Shown: positions 42,358 through 51,866 of the stretch, piece by piece
Position numbering within the stretch: position 1 is the first letter of the stretch
Layout: each line of letters starts with the position of its first letter
Source: Streptomyces griseosporeus
Lineage (GTDB): Bacteria > Actinomycetota > Actinomycetes > Streptomycetales > Streptomycetaceae
Direction of reading: 5' to 3'
Assembly: GCF_014656055.1 (NCBI RefSeq)
Contig: NZ_BNBR01000002.1
Span: 1 to 64,000 of the forward strand
Length of the DNA stretch: 64,000 nucleotides
Notes under the pieces: model-generated
What the model was told of the DNA's origin: nothing
What the model saw: the letters and a program-made list of their open reading frames with translations, nothing else
Database searches by the model: none
Translations under genes and position numbers: made by a program

Positions 42358-43902
42358 ATGAGCCAGTCGCACGTGCCGGTGGTCGTCGTCGGCGCGGGCC
42401 CCACCGGGCTCGCCGCGGCAAATCTGCTCGGCTGGTACGGCGTCGAGTGCCTGGTCCTGGAACGCGGGGTGCCGGTCTGCCCGCAGCCCCGAGCGGTCCA
42501 CCTGGATGACGAGGTGCACCGGATCCTGGCCTGGCTCGGCGTGCGTGAGGAGTTCGCCGCGATCTCCCGGCCCTGCCCGGGCATGCGCCTGGTCGACCGG
42601 GAACTGCGCACGCTGGCGGAGTTCCAGCGGGCGGCGACCGGCGCGCACGGCTACCCCGAGGCGAACATGTACGACCAGCCGGAGCTGGAGGCGCTTCTGT
42701 GCGCCAACCTCACCCGGTTCCCCAGCGTCACACTGCGCAGCCGTACCGAGGTCACCGGCCTGAGCCAGCGCGACGACGGCGCGGTGACGGTCCGGACCAC
42801 CGACCGGGCCACCGGTGAGCAGGACGTCCTGCGCGCCGGGTATGTGCTGGGCTGCGACGGCGCGAACAGCCACACCCGGTCCTGGATCGGCGCCGCGATG
42901 CGGGACCTCGGCCGGGCGCAGCGCTGGCTCGTCGTCGACGTGGTCACCGACGCGGACCTGGGGCAGTGGGAGGGCGTGCACCAGGTCTGCGATCCCGCCC
43001 GCGCGGCGACGTACATGCGGATCGGGCCGCGACGCCACCGCTGGGAGTTCCGGCTGGGTCCCGGGGAAGTGGCCGACGACTAACGGGACATCGCCCGGCT
43101 GTACCCGCTGATCGCGCCCTGGACCGGTGCCGTCCCGGCCGGGGAACTGGAGCCCATCCGCATCGCCGAGTACACCTTCCGCGCCCAGGTCGCCGACCGC
43201 TGGCGGGACCGGCGTGTGTTCCTGCTCGGGGACGCCGCCCATCTGACGCCCCCCTTCATCGGCCAGGGCCTGGGCGCCGGACTGCGCGACGCGGCCAATC
43301 TGGCCTGGAAACTCGCGGCCGTCCTCCGCGGAAGCCTCCCCGAGGCCGTCCTGGACACCTATCAGAGCGAGCGGAAAGCACACGCCCGCGCGCTGATCCG
43401 GACGGCGAACCTCGTCGGGAGCTTGATGACGCAGGGCGGCGACCTCGGCAACGCCCTGCGCCGGTCGCTGCTGCCCCGGCTGGTTCTGCTGCCCTGGTTG
43501 CGGGACTTGGCGCTCAGCAGCAAGACCCCGGCACTGCGCCGCTCCACCCTGGTCCGTCGGCCGTGGCTGCGGCGGGGCCTCGCCGGCAGCCTGTGCCCGA
43601 ACGCGCCGCTCGACCCCGCCGACCCGGGTCACCGGTTCGACGACCTCGCCCGGGGATGGTTCGCGCTCGTCACGACCGAGCGCCCGGCCGAGGCCCTGTG
43701 TGCCGAGGTGCGGCGACGCGGCGCCGTGCTGGTGGTGGCAGCACCCGGCACCGTACTGCACCGCTGGCTGCGGGGCGGCGGCGCGCGGGCGGCGGTCGTG
43801 CGCCCCGACGGCACGGTGCTGCGCGCGGGACGCGACGCACTCGATGTGTGCCTGAGCCTGCCGGCCCTCAGGAGACGGTCGGCCCATCCCCCAACCGCAT
43901 GA
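42358..43902 (+). pseudogene. FAD monooxygenase with an in-frame stop
   Basis: Class A flavoprotein monooxygenase of the phenol/aromatic-polyketide hydroxylase type. GGGGAAG precedes ATG 42358. FAD motif VVVGAGPTGLAAANLLGWYG, the DG motif YVLGCDGANSHTRSWIG, and the GD motif VFLLGDAAHLTPPFIGQGLG are all present in one frame. TAA at 43081-43083 interrupts it after EVADD, with RDIARLYPLIAPW following directly in frame: a single base change, most simply a Tyr codon to TAA. Read through, the protein is 514 residues. Analogous to the flavoprotein hydroxylase of type III PKS clusters making phenolic lipids (SrsC in S. griseus). Presumably inactive unless the stop is suppressed or is a sequencing error. 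Confidence 0.85.
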
Positions 43903-44032
43903 ACCCAGTGGGACATCGGCGTGGGCGGCCTTCGGACGAGTGAAAGATCGTTTCCTATCCCTTCGGCTCGCGTTCCCATGACGGGGTGCACGGAGCAGCG
44001 TGCACGGGTGAGGGCACTTCAGGGAGGAACAG

Positions 44033-45049
44033 ATGGGAGATGGCCCCGAGGAGGACCACGTCCTGCAGGAGCTGCAGCCCTCGGTCGAACGGCTGCTGGA
44101 GCGGCATCTGGCCGCCGCGCGCGAATGGCTTCCGCACCAGTACGTGCCGTGGAGCGCGGCACACGACTTCGACGGCCCGCTGCAAGGCACGGCCTGGGCG
44201 CCGGAGCAGTCGGCACTGCCCCAGGCCGTCCGGGACGCGCTGGTCGTGAACCTCCTGACGGAGGACAACCTGCCCAGCTACCACTTCGAGATCGCCACCC
44301 GCTTCGGCCGGGACGGCGCCTGGGGGTCCTGGGTGCACCGGTGGACGGCCGAGGAGGACCGCCACGCCGCGGCCCTGCGCGCCTACGTCCACGCCCGCCG
44401 CGCCGTGGACCCCGTCGCGCTGGAGGAGTTGCGGATGCGGCATGTCGGCACCGGTTACCGGGCCGGCCTGCCGACCCTCCTGCACTCCCTGGCGTACGTC
44501 ATGGTCCAGGAACTGGCGACCCGGCAGGCGCACCGCAACGCCGGAGCGGCCTGCCAGGACCCCGTCGGCGAGCAGCTGATGGCGCGGATCGCGGCGGACG
44601 AGAACCTGCACATGCTCTTCTACCGGGAACTGTTCAGTGACGCGCTCGCCCGCTTCCCCGACGCGGCCCTGACCGCCCTGGCGGACGTCCTGCACGATTT
44701 CGAGATGCCCGGCGCCGGTCTCCCCGGTTTCCGGGCGCGGGCGGCGCGGATCGCGGCAGCCGGCATCTACGGCCTGGACGTCCACCTGGAGCACGTGGTG
44801 GTCCCCCTGCTGCGCGCCCTGAAGGTGATGTCCCTGCCCGGGCTGGGACCGGCCGGCGAGCAGGCGCGGGAACGGCTGGACGCCCACACGGAGCGGCTCA
44901 GCGCACGGGCGGCCCGCGCCCGGGAGCTGTTCGACCGCATGACGACGCCTCACGAAGACCGACGACGAGAAGACCGCACGAAGACCCCTCGCGAAGACCG
45001 CTTGAAGACCCCTCGCGAAGACCCCACCGCACGGGAGGCACACGTATGA
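44033..45049 (+). CDS. Soluble acyl-ACP desaturase
   Basis: 338 residues; AGGGAGGAA before ATG 44033. Di-iron ligands: Glu77 (LTEDNLPSYH), Glu108/His111 (AEEDRH), Glu160 region (VQELATRQAH) and Glu190/His193 (ADENLH). This matches stearoyl-ACP desaturase/DesA proteins, which introduce a cis double bond into acyl-ACP using O2 and ferredoxin. The C-terminal ~30 residues are a charged repeat (TKTPREDR / LKTPREDP) encoded by a near-perfect DNA repeat. Followed by an ACP gene with ATGA overlap, so the desaturase probably works on acyl chains carried by that ACP. Confidence 0.9.
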   Translation: MGDGPEEDHVLQELQPSVERLLERHLAAAREWLPHQYVPWSAAHDFDGPLQGTAWAPEQSALPQAVRDALVVNLLTEDNLPSYHFEIATRFGRDGAWGSWVHRWTAEEDRHAAALRAYVHARRAVDPVALEELRMRHVGTGYRAGLPTLLHSLAYVMVQELATRQAHRNAGAACQDPVGEQLMARIAADENLHMLFYRELFSDALARFPDAALTALADVLHDFEMPGAGLPGFRARAARIAAAGIYGLDVHLEHVVVPLLRALKVMSLPGLGPAGEQARERLDAHTERLSARAARARELFDRMTTPHEDRRREDRTKTPREDRLKTPREDPTAREAHV

Positions 45050-45312
45050 CCCAGGCGTCGCCGCAGGCGCTCCCCGAACAGCTCGTCGCTTTGCTGACCC
45101 AGCACCTGGAGGTTCATGCGGATCCCGCGGACCTCACGGCGACGACCACCTTCGAGAGTCTCGGCGTGGACTCCCTGGCCCTCATGGAACTGGTGGTGGC
45201 GGCCGAGGAGGAGTTCGGGATCGTTCTGCCCGAGGACACCTTGGACCTCTCACCGGCCTCGACGCTCGCCGACGCGGCCCGCGCCTTCGCCGGCGCACGT
45301 CATGCCCGCTGA
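45046..45312 (+). CDS. Acyl carrier protein
   Basis: 88 residues, overlapping the desaturase stop (ATGA). The phosphopantetheine site is Ser43 in LGVDSLALMELV, followed by EEEFGIVLPEDTLDL as in type II ACPs. It probably carries the fatty acyl chain for the neighbouring desaturase and ketosynthase. The next gene starts 11 nt before its stop, so the three are translated together. Confidence 0.95.
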   Translation: MTQASPQALPEQLVALLTQHLEVHADPADLTATTTFESLGVDSLALMELVVAAEEEFGIVLPEDTLDLSPASTLADAARAFAGARHAR

Positions 45313-46531
45313 GATCGCCGTCACCGGCTTGGGCCTGGTCACCCCGGCCGGGCACACGCCCGAGGAGAACTGGGCGGCCCTGTGCCGGGGAGACTCGCTG
45401 GCCGCCCGCGATCCCGAACTCACCGGACTACCCGTCGACTTCTCCTGCCAGGTCACCGGTTTCGACCCGGTCGCCGAGCTCGGCCGTCCGCTTGCCCGCC
45501 GTGCGGACCGGTTCATCCAGTTCGCCCTGGTGGCAGCCCGCAGGGCCGTCGTCGACGCCGAGTTGGGCGCCGTCAGCGACGGAGGGCTCGGCGAGCGGGT
45601 CGGCGTCGTCCTCGGCGTCGGATCGAACTCCCTGAGCAGCTACGTCACCGAGTTCGGGCATCTCGGCGCCAACCGGCCGGAGCGGGTCTCACCGCTCGCG
45701 CTGCCGCGCAGCGTGCCGAGCATGGCCGCCGGTGAGGTCGCCATCGATCTGGGGGCGCGTGGCCCCAACTTCACGACCGCCAGCGCCTGCGCGTCGGGCA
45801 CCACCGCGCTCGGCGTGGCCCGGGACCTGCTGCGGTCAGGCACCTGCGACCTCGTCCTGGCGGGCGGCAGCGAATCGGCCCGGTCGCGGATGACGGCCAC
45901 CTGCTTCACCCGGATGCGCGCACTGTCCCGCCGCCGGGAGGAACCCGAGCTGGCCAGCAGGCCGTTCGACGCGCGCCGCGACGGCTTCGTCTTGGGCGAG
46001 GGTGCCGCCGTCCTCGTACTGGAACGGCTCACGGACGCGCGCGCCCGCCGCGCCCGGGTGCTGGCCGTGCTGCGCGGGTGCGCCGCCGGCGCCGACGCCC
46101 ACCACCCCGTGGCCCCGCACCCGCACGGCGAGGGCGCCGCACGCGCCATCACTGCCGCTCTCCACGACGCGGACTGCCGCCCCGCGGACGTCGGGCACGT
46201 CAACGCCCACGGCACCGGCACCCCGCTCAACGACGCGGCGGAGGCCGCCGCCCTGACCCGGGTCTTCGGCGACGGGGTGCCCCCGGTCACCGCGGCCAAG
46301 GGCGTCATCGGGCACGCCCTCGGGGCTTCGGGCGCGATCCAGGCGGCCTACACGGTCCTCGCCCTGCGCCACGGGCTGGTACCCCCGGTGGCCAACTTCC
46401 AGGGACAGGACGGCGACCACAAGCTCGACATCGTGGCCGGCCGGCCACGCCCCACGGCTCTGGGGGCGGGACTCAGCTGCTCCTTCGGCTTCGGCGGCCA
46501 GAACGCGGTCCTGCTGTTCACGGCCGGATAG
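45302..46531 (+). CDS. Beta-ketoacyl-ACP synthase II (FabF-like)
   Basis: 409 residues from ATG 45302, inside the end of the ACP gene. Catalytic Cys163 (TASACASGT), His303 (NAHGTGTPLND) and His338 (KGVIGHALGASG) are present, as is the C-terminal SCSFGFGGQNAVLLF. Condenses malonyl-ACP with an acyl-ACP. As part of the desaturase-ACP-KAS trio it likely elongates or preloads a dedicated acyl starter for the type III PKS downstream rather than serving general fatty acid synthesis (inference). Confidence 0.93.
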   Translation: MPAEIAVTGLGLVTPAGHTPEENWAALCRGDSLAARDPELTGLPVDFSCQVTGFDPVAELGRPLARRADRFIQFALVAARRAVVDAELGAVSDGGLGERVGVVLGVGSNSLSSYVTEFGHLGANRPERVSPLALPRSVPSMAAGEVAIDLGARGPNFTTASACASGTTALGVARDLLRSGTCDLVLAGGSESARSRMTATCFTRMRALSRRREEPELASRPFDARRDGFVLGEGAAVLVLERLTDARARRARVLAVLRGCAAGADAHHPVAPHPHGEGAARAITAALHDADCRPADVGHVNAHGTGTPLNDAAEAAALTRVFGDGVPPVTAAKGVIGHALGASGAIQAAYTVLALRHGLVPPVANFQGQDGDHKLDIVAGRPRPTALGAGLSCSFGFGGQNAVLLFTAG

Positions 46532-46575
46532 CCACCATCAGACGCGCACGCAATAGCGGAAAGGGCGAGAACCGA

Positions 46576-47679
46576 GTGTCGCCAGGTCAGAGGACGATCC
46601 AAGGGGGCTCGGAGCAGGCCGCACCCGGACCACGGGTGACGGCGATCCGCACCGCCTTACCGCCGCACCGGTTCTCCCAGGCGGAGATCATGGACGCCTT
46701 GGCGGGCACGACGCTGGGGCGGTCGGAGACCGGCCGGCTGATGCTCCGCAAGATCCAGTCCAACGCCCAGGTCGCCACCCGCCACTTCGCCCGCCCGCTC
46801 GCGGAGCTGCGCGCACTCACCGACTTCACCGACGCCAACCGGGTGTGGCTCCAGACCGCCCTGGAGTTGGGCGAACAGGTACTCACCGAGGCGCTGAAGG
46901 CGGCCGGCACCCGGCCCCGGGATGTCGACGCGGTGATCAGTACGACGGTGACCGGGGTGACGGTCCCCTCCCTCGAAGCCCGGCTTGCGCACCGGGTGGG
47001 CCTGCGCCCCGACGTCCGCCGGATCCCCCTGTTCGGCAACGGCTGCGCGGGCGGCGCCGCGGGCCTCGCCCGGCTGCGCGAATACCTCCTCGCTCACCCC
47101 GACGCCACCGCGGTGCTGCTCTCGGTCGAACTGTGCTCACTGGCCTACCAGATGCAGGACACGTCGCTGGCGAACATCGTCGCCGGCAGCCTCTTCGGGG
47201 ACGGGGCGGCCGCCGTGGTGGCCACCGGAGCCCGGCGGCACCGAGACGGGCCCGAACTGGTCGACTCGCAAAGCCACCTGGTGCCCGACACCGAGGAGGC
47301 CCTCGGCTGGGACATCGGCTCGCACGGCCTGCGCATCCTGCTGGCCCCCGAGGTGCCCGCCCTCACCGCCGAGCATCTGCCGAAGGCCGTGCACGACATG
47401 CTCGGCCGGCACGCGCTCACCCCTGACGAGGTCGCCACCTGGATCGTCCACGGCGGCGGACCGAAGGTCCTCACCTCCGTGGAGCAGGCTTTCGACCTGC
47501 CGCCCGACGCCCTTGAACCGACGCGGCGGTCCCTCGCGGAGCACGGCAACCTCTCCTCCGCCTCCGTCCTGAACGTGCTGCACACCGTCATGACGACACC
47601 GCCGCCCACGGGCGCGCCCGGCCTCATCGCCGCGATGGGCCCCGGGTTCGCCATCGAACTCGTCCTCATCCGCTGGTGA
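46576..47679 (+). CDS. Type III polyketide synthase
   Basis: 367 residues from GTG 46576. Catalytic triad of the chalcone-synthase fold: Cys157 (LFGNGCAGGAAGL), His292 (WIVHGGGPKVL) and Asn325 (EHGNLSSASVL). Bacterial homologues with long-chain starters form alkylresorcinols or alkylpyrones (SrsA, BpsA, ArsB/C of Azotobacter). The setting here, with desaturase, ACP and KAS, suggests an unsaturated acyl starter taken from ACP. It is followed 34 nt later by an MFS gene and an ICMT-like methyltransferase. Confidence 0.93.
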   Translation: MSPGQRTIQGGSEQAAPGPRVTAIRTALPPHRFSQAEIMDALAGTTLGRSETGRLMLRKIQSNAQVATRHFARPLAELRALTDFTDANRVWLQTALELGEQVLTEALKAAGTRPRDVDAVISTTVTGVTVPSLEARLAHRVGLRPDVRRIPLFGNGCAGGAAGLARLREYLLAHPDATAVLLSVELCSLAYQMQDTSLANIVAGSLFGDGAAAVVATGARRHRDGPELVDSQSHLVPDTEEALGWDIGSHGLRILLAPEVPALTAEHLPKAVHDMLGRHALTPDEVATWIVHGGGPKVLTSVEQAFDLPPDALEPTRRSLAEHGNLSSASVLNVLHTVMTTPPPTGAPGLIAAMGPGFAIELVLIRW

Positions 47680-47713
47680 AGAACACACCCCTCACACAGA
47701 ACGGCCTCCACGG

Positions 47714-49288
47714 ATGACTTCCGCACCCGCCCGCACAACCGGAGCAACGGTGGCGCTCGACCCGGCGGCACGCCGCGCGGTCCTCGCCGTCATGTGCCTC
47801 GCGCTGATGCTCGTCACCGCTTCCATGTCCGCGCTCAACCTCGCCCTGCCGGACATCGGCCTGGACCTGTCGGCCTCCTTCACCTCGCTCACCTGGATCG
47901 TCGACGCCTACACCGTGGCCCTGGCCGGCCTGGTGCTGCCGCTGGGCGCCCTGGGCGACCGGGTCGGCCGGCGGTCCGTGCTGCTCGCCGGATCCGTCGT
48001 CTTCGGCGGCGCCGCCTTCACCGCCTCGGCCGTCTCCACCACCACCGCTCTGATCCTGTGCCGCGTGGTGATGGGCCTGGGGGCCGCGATGATCATGCCG
48101 GGGACGCTGTCGACCGTCACCGCCGTCTTCCCCGCCGAGCAGCGCGCCAAGGCGGTCGCGGTCTGGTCGAGCTGCGCCGCCGCCGGGTCCATCCTCGGCC
48201 TGCTCGTCTCCGGGGCCCTGCTGGAGTGGTTCTCCTGGCGGTCCATCTTCGTGACCGGCGGGCTCGTCGCCTCCGTCACGGCCCTGGCCGTCGCCCTGCG
48301 GGCCCCCGAGTCCAAGGACACCTCCCCCGGGCGCTTCGACACTGCAGGGGCCGTCTGCACTGCGCTCGCCCCAGGCGCGCTGGTGTACGCGCTCATCGCG
48401 GGCAGCGACCAGGGCTGGCGCACCCCCCAGGTCGTCGCCGCGCTGGCCGTCGCGGTGGCGGCCGGCGGTGCCTACGTCGTCATCGGCCTGCGCACCGAGA
48501 ATCCGCTGCTCGATCCGCGCCTGTTCCGCGTGCGGGAATTCTCCGCCGGCAGTGTGGCACTGACCGTTCAGTTCATGGTCCTGTTCGGGTTCTACTTCGT
48601 CGGCCTGCAGTATCTGCGGCTCGTCCTCGGTTACGGCCCGCTGCTCTCCGCCGTCGCCCTGGTACCGGTGGCCCTGGTCGTCGTACCGACCTCGCAGGCC
48701 ACTCCCCTGCTCGTACGGCGCGTCGGCATGCGCGGGGTGATGATCAGCGGGCTGGCCCTGCTGGCGTCCGGGCTGTTGGCCATGTCGCTGCTCACAGCCG
48801 GCTCCGGTTACCTGCCCTTCCTAGGCAGCCTCCTGCTGGCCGGCCTCGGCCTCGGCCTGACCGGCGCCGTCGGCACCTCGGCCATCACCGGCTCGCTGCC
48901 CGCCGAGCAGCAGGGCGTGGCATCGGCCGCCAATGACGCCACCCGCGAGGTCGGCGCGTCCATCGGCATCGCGCTCATGGGTTCCGTCTTCGGCAGCCGC
49001 TACCGGTCCTCCCTCACCGCGGACCTCGACGGGCTCCCCGAGCAGGCAGCCGACGCGGTACGCCGCTCCCCGGTGGGCGGCCTGTATGTCGCGGACCTCC
49101 TGGGCCCGCGGGGCACGGCGCTCGCCCAGGACGTCCGCGACGCGTTCATGAGCGGCATGTCCGGGGCGGTCATCGCCGTGGCCGTCGTTACCGCTGCTGC
49201 GATCTGCTTCCTCGGACTGGGGGCGAGGACGTCCCGGAAACCCGCCTCCCACCGCGGGAGCGAGCAGCCCGGAGAAGTGCCGCAGTGA
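47714..49288 (+). CDS. MFS exporter, DHA2-like (14 spans)
   Basis: 524 residues. Typical DHA2 features are ALNLALPDIGLDLSASFTSL-TWIVDAYTVALAGLVLPLGA-LGDRVGRRSVLL (motif A), the Arg in LILCRVVMGLGAAMIMPG, and motif C in SSCAAAGSILGLLVSG. Relatives give resistance to or export of small hydrophobic products. Position inside the polyketide operon suggests it exports the lipid product. Its stop overlaps the next start (GTGA). Confidence 0.93.
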   Translation: MTSAPARTTGATVALDPAARRAVLAVMCLALMLVTASMSALNLALPDIGLDLSASFTSLTWIVDAYTVALAGLVLPLGALGDRVGRRSVLLAGSVVFGGAAFTASAVSTTTALILCRVVMGLGAAMIMPGTLSTVTAVFPAEQRAKAVAVWSSCAAAGSILGLLVSGALLEWFSWRSIFVTGGLVASVTALAVALRAPESKDTSPGRFDTAGAVCTALAPGALVYALIAGSDQGWRTPQVVAALAVAVAAGGAYVVIGLRTENPLLDPRLFRVREFSAGSVALTVQFMVLFGFYFVGLQYLRLVLGYGPLLSAVALVPVALVVVPTSQATPLLVRRVGMRGVMISGLALLASGLLAMSLLTAGSGYLPFLGSLLLAGLGLGLTGAVGTSAITGSLPAEQQGVASAANDATREVGASIGIALMGSVFGSRYRSSLTADLDGLPEQAADAVRRSPVGGLYVADLLGPRGTALAQDVRDAFMSGMSGAVIAVAVVTAAAICFLGLGARTSRKPASHRGSEQPGEVPQ

Positions 49289-49878
49289 CACTGCCCGGCA
49301 GCGTTGCCGTCCCCCTCGGCGCTCTGGTCCTGGTGGGTTCCGTGTGCTGCGTGCGCCTGGTCGAGCTGTGCGTGGCCCGACGCAACACCCGCTGGGCCGC
49401 CGCGCACGGCGGTGTGGAGTACGGGCGCCGGTCCTACCCGGTCGTCATCTTCCTGCACACCTGCCTGCTCCTGGGCATCCTCCTCGAAGTGGCCATCGCC
49501 CACCGCCCGTTCGTCCCGGTGCTCGGCTGGACGGCGGTGGCCGTCCTGGTGTTGGTGCAGGCCGTGCGGGGGTGGTGCATGCACGCGCTCGGTCCACGCT
49601 GGAACACCCGGATCATCGTCATCCCGGGTCTCCCACCTGTCCACCACGGCCCGTACCGCTATCTGCGCCATCCCAACTACACCGCCGTGGTGCTGGAGGG
49701 CGCCGCCCTGCCGATGGTGCACACCGCCTGGCTGACGGCCCTCCTGTTCACCTCGGCCAACACCGTCTTCCTCACCTACTGGACCCGGCTGGAGGAACGG
49801 GCCCTGCGGCTCAACGCCGGCAGCGGCGGTTCGCTCAGGAGCGCCAGGTCCGAAACCACTGGACTCGTTGACACGTGA
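49285..49878 (+). CDS. Isoprenylcysteine carboxyl methyltransferase-like membrane enzyme
   Basis: 197 residues from GTG 49285 (GTGA overlap). Spans include VAVPLGALVLVGSVCCVRLV, VVIFLHTCLLLGILLEVAIA and LGWTAVAVLVLVQAVRGWCM. The C-terminal SAM-binding core shows RWNTRIIVIPGLPPVHHGPY-RYLRHPNYTAVVLEGAALPM, which is the GPYRYxRHPxY motif of ICMT/PEMT enzymes. Such methyltransferases accompany type III PKSs (BpsB in Bacillus methylates alkylpyrones), so O-methylation of the polyketide lipid in the membrane is the likely role. Confidence 0.9.
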   Translation: MTLPGSVAVPLGALVLVGSVCCVRLVELCVARRNTRWAAAHGGVEYGRRSYPVVIFLHTCLLLGILLEVAIAHRPFVPVLGWTAVAVLVLVQAVRGWCMHALGPRWNTRIIVIPGLPPVHHGPYRYLRHPNYTAVVLEGAALPMVHTAWLTALLFTSANTVFLTYWTRLEERALRLNAGSGGSLRSARSETTGLVDT

Positions 49879-50021
49879 CCCGTTGACCACTACCAACCCA
49901 CGGGCGCCCGACGGTCCTGCGCCCCGTCCACGTTCTGGGGCGCCCTCGCCGGAGTGCCCGAGTGGCGCGTTCCGGCGCCGGGGCCGGGGGCTGCCCGGCA
50001 CGCCGTCGGCGGGGGCTCGGC

Positions 50022-50525
50022 TCACCGGGGCTCAGCGATCTGCTCCTCCTCCACGTAACGGCCCTCGCCCACCATGAACCGCCACACGAGGGCGTGGCCC
50101 AGGACCACCAGGACGATCAGCATCAGAGCCTCGGCCTGGATAGGGCGCAGCCCCAGATGGCCGGCGAGTTCGGGGAACGCGCCGACGACCGCGATCAGCG
50201 CGTACAGCAGGGCGGCAGCGCCCTGGTGCCGGGCGACGAAGCCGTCGCCGCGGGTGCGGGCCAGCAGCCGAAGGGTGCACGCGCAGCCGACCACGGCCAG
50301 CACGATGAAGGCCGCCCGCCAGATCTGCGGCTGCCTGGCACCGCCGACCTGGGCGAAAAGGCCCATCACAGCGGGCAGCAGGAAGGACAGGTAGACCCCT
50401 GCGACGACACGGCGCTGGGCAGGGTCGCACATCCAGTCGTCATGCTTTTGGACGACGTTCCACCACAGGCCGACCAAGGTGAAGCAGGTCGTGGAGAAAA
50501 GGGCGTAAAAGGTGGCGATGTTCAT
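50022..50525 (-). CDS. Multi-span membrane protein
   Basis: 167 residues with five hydrophobic stretches: ATFYALFSTTCFTLVGLWWN, GVYLSFLLPAVMGLFAQVGG, AAFIVLAVVGCACTLRLLAR, ALLYALIAVVGAFPELAG and EALMLIVLVVLGHALVWRFM. No family recognised. Convergent with the polyketide operon, so it marks its right border. Confidence 0.7.
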   Translation of the reverse strand: MNIATFYALFSTTCFTLVGLWWNVVQKHDDWMCDPAQRRVVAGVYLSFLLPAVMGLFAQVGGARQPQIWRAAFIVLAVVGCACTLRLLARTRGDGFVARHQGAAALLYALIAVVGAFPELAGHLGLRPIQAEALMLIVLVVLGHALVWRFMVGEGRYVEEEQIAEPR

Positions 50526-50876
50526 GGACGACGAGGATCGCAGCGCTGACGCCCCCGCCGCGCGTCACACGCCCGGTACCCGCCGGAACGGACTAGAGAC
50601 CAGGCGCGCGGGCCCGAAACGACCGCCCCCTCGTGCCGAACGCGCCGCATCGCTGTACTCGACACCGCATGAAGGGGCCCTTGCGGCATGGGGGCGTCCT
50701 GACGCGCGACTCACATGGATCCTCGCTGGTGCTGGGTCTCGTCATGGAAGATCGGACGCAGAGCTGACATCGAGGACGGGCGGCGCCGCAGCGGCCCAGG
50801 GGTCGATCGCTGCGGCGGCCGGTCGGATGCCGGGAGTCAGCCCGGATCCGTCAGGGCCAGGTCGGCCCCGTCGACG
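50526..50876. other. Intergenic, no gene seen
   Basis: 351 bp between two minus-strand genes; no frame with support. Confidence 0.4.
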
Positions 50877-51566
50877 TCAGGGAGTGAACTCCTCGTCCAG
50901 TCGGTCGATCGCCCCGTGGGCGCCCAGGTGGTACTTGAACACCAGTCCGCTGTTGGGGTGGGCCTCCAGCCAGTCGAGGAACTCCTGCACACCGATGTGC
51001 TGGTTCTCGGAGCCGGCCACGATGGGGTTGGTGACAGTGATGTACGCCGCCTGGTCCATGGGCATGTAGGTCTCCTTGCCCACGGTCTCGAAGGGCGCGC
51101 CGTCCGAGTCCTTGGGGGCGCAGCCCCAGTTGCCGTACTTGACGATGAGGCTCAGGAAGCCGCCTTCGGGTGTGTAGCGGTAGACCGCGACCTCGTCGGG
51201 GGAGATCGGCATCTTGTGGTCGCAGCCGTCGTCGGCGGCCGTGGCGGAGGCGAGCGGTTTGCCGGGCGCCGGTGTCGAGGCGACGGGCTTGGGAGCTGTG
51301 GACGGCGAGGCGCCGCCGCCGGCGTCGGCGGGCTTGGACGCGGGCGGGGCCGCGGGCTTGGCACCGGCCGTGGGGGATGCGGTACCCGGGGCGCTGCCGG
51401 CCGCGGTGGCCGTCGGAGTCGTCCCGTCGGGGGAGGCGGCCTTCGAAGTCCCGTCTCCATTACAGGCCGTGAGCAGCAGCGCAAGCAGGGCAGTCGACGC
51501 GCTGATCACGGTCGTACGGAGAAGGGTGCCGGGTCTGTGCCGGTCGGACTTCGCGGAGGTCGTCAT
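50877..51566 (-). CDS. Lipoprotein with Pro/Ala/Thr-rich linker
   Basis: 229 residues. Lipobox LLTAC-N after a hydrophobic core (VISASTALLALLLTAC) predicts acylation at that Cys. A ~75-residue low-complexity Ala/Pro/Ser/Thr linker follows, then a folded domain of ~120 residues: DDGCDHKMPISPDEVAVYRY, SLIVKYGNWGCAPKDSDG, MPMDQAAYITVTNPIVAGSE and FLDWLEAHPNSGLVFKYHLG. Two cysteines probably form a disulfide. Domain not recognised. Confidence 0.75.
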   Translation of the reverse strand: MTTSAKSDRHRPGTLLRTTVISASTALLALLLTACNGDGTSKAASPDGTTPTATAAGSAPGTASPTAGAKPAAPPASKPADAGGGASPSTAPKPVASTPAPGKPLASATAADDGCDHKMPISPDEVAVYRYTPEGGFLSLIVKYGNWGCAPKDSDGAPFETVGKETYMPMDQAAYITVTNPIVAGSENQHIGVQEFLDWLEAHPNSGLVFKYHLGAHGAIDRLDEEFTP

Positions 51567-51866
51567 GTCGGTCCTGTCTCGTGAGTGGAACTGGTGCAGT
51601 CGGCGGTGACTGTCTCAGGCACAAACGATTTCCGGCCAATCCGCGGTTGCCACCGTCACCGTGCCGTTGCCCTGTCGTGACACAGCCCGCGATGTTCCTC
51701 TCCCGGACCCGGCGCAATCCCCACCGTCGCCGCGGGCGGGGGGTGCACTGCCTGGACGGCCAGCAGGACTTACACGTCCGAGGTGCGTTAGGAGCCTGTG
51801 TCCGAAGGCTGGCGTAGCCCGTACCACGGCACCTCGCTTGTCAGACCCGCCGTCTAGGGTCTGCCC
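51567..51866. other. Divergent intergenic region
   Basis: 300 bp between the divergent lipoprotein and SMI1/KNR4 genes. It must contain both promoters; I see no clear repeats or small genes. Confidence 0.4.

Noticed and set aside
42292..44268. A 658-codon minus-strand frame over the FAD monooxygenase
   Set aside because: Shadow frame. It stays open across the plus-strand stop, but the FAD, DG and GD motifs are all on the plus strand.
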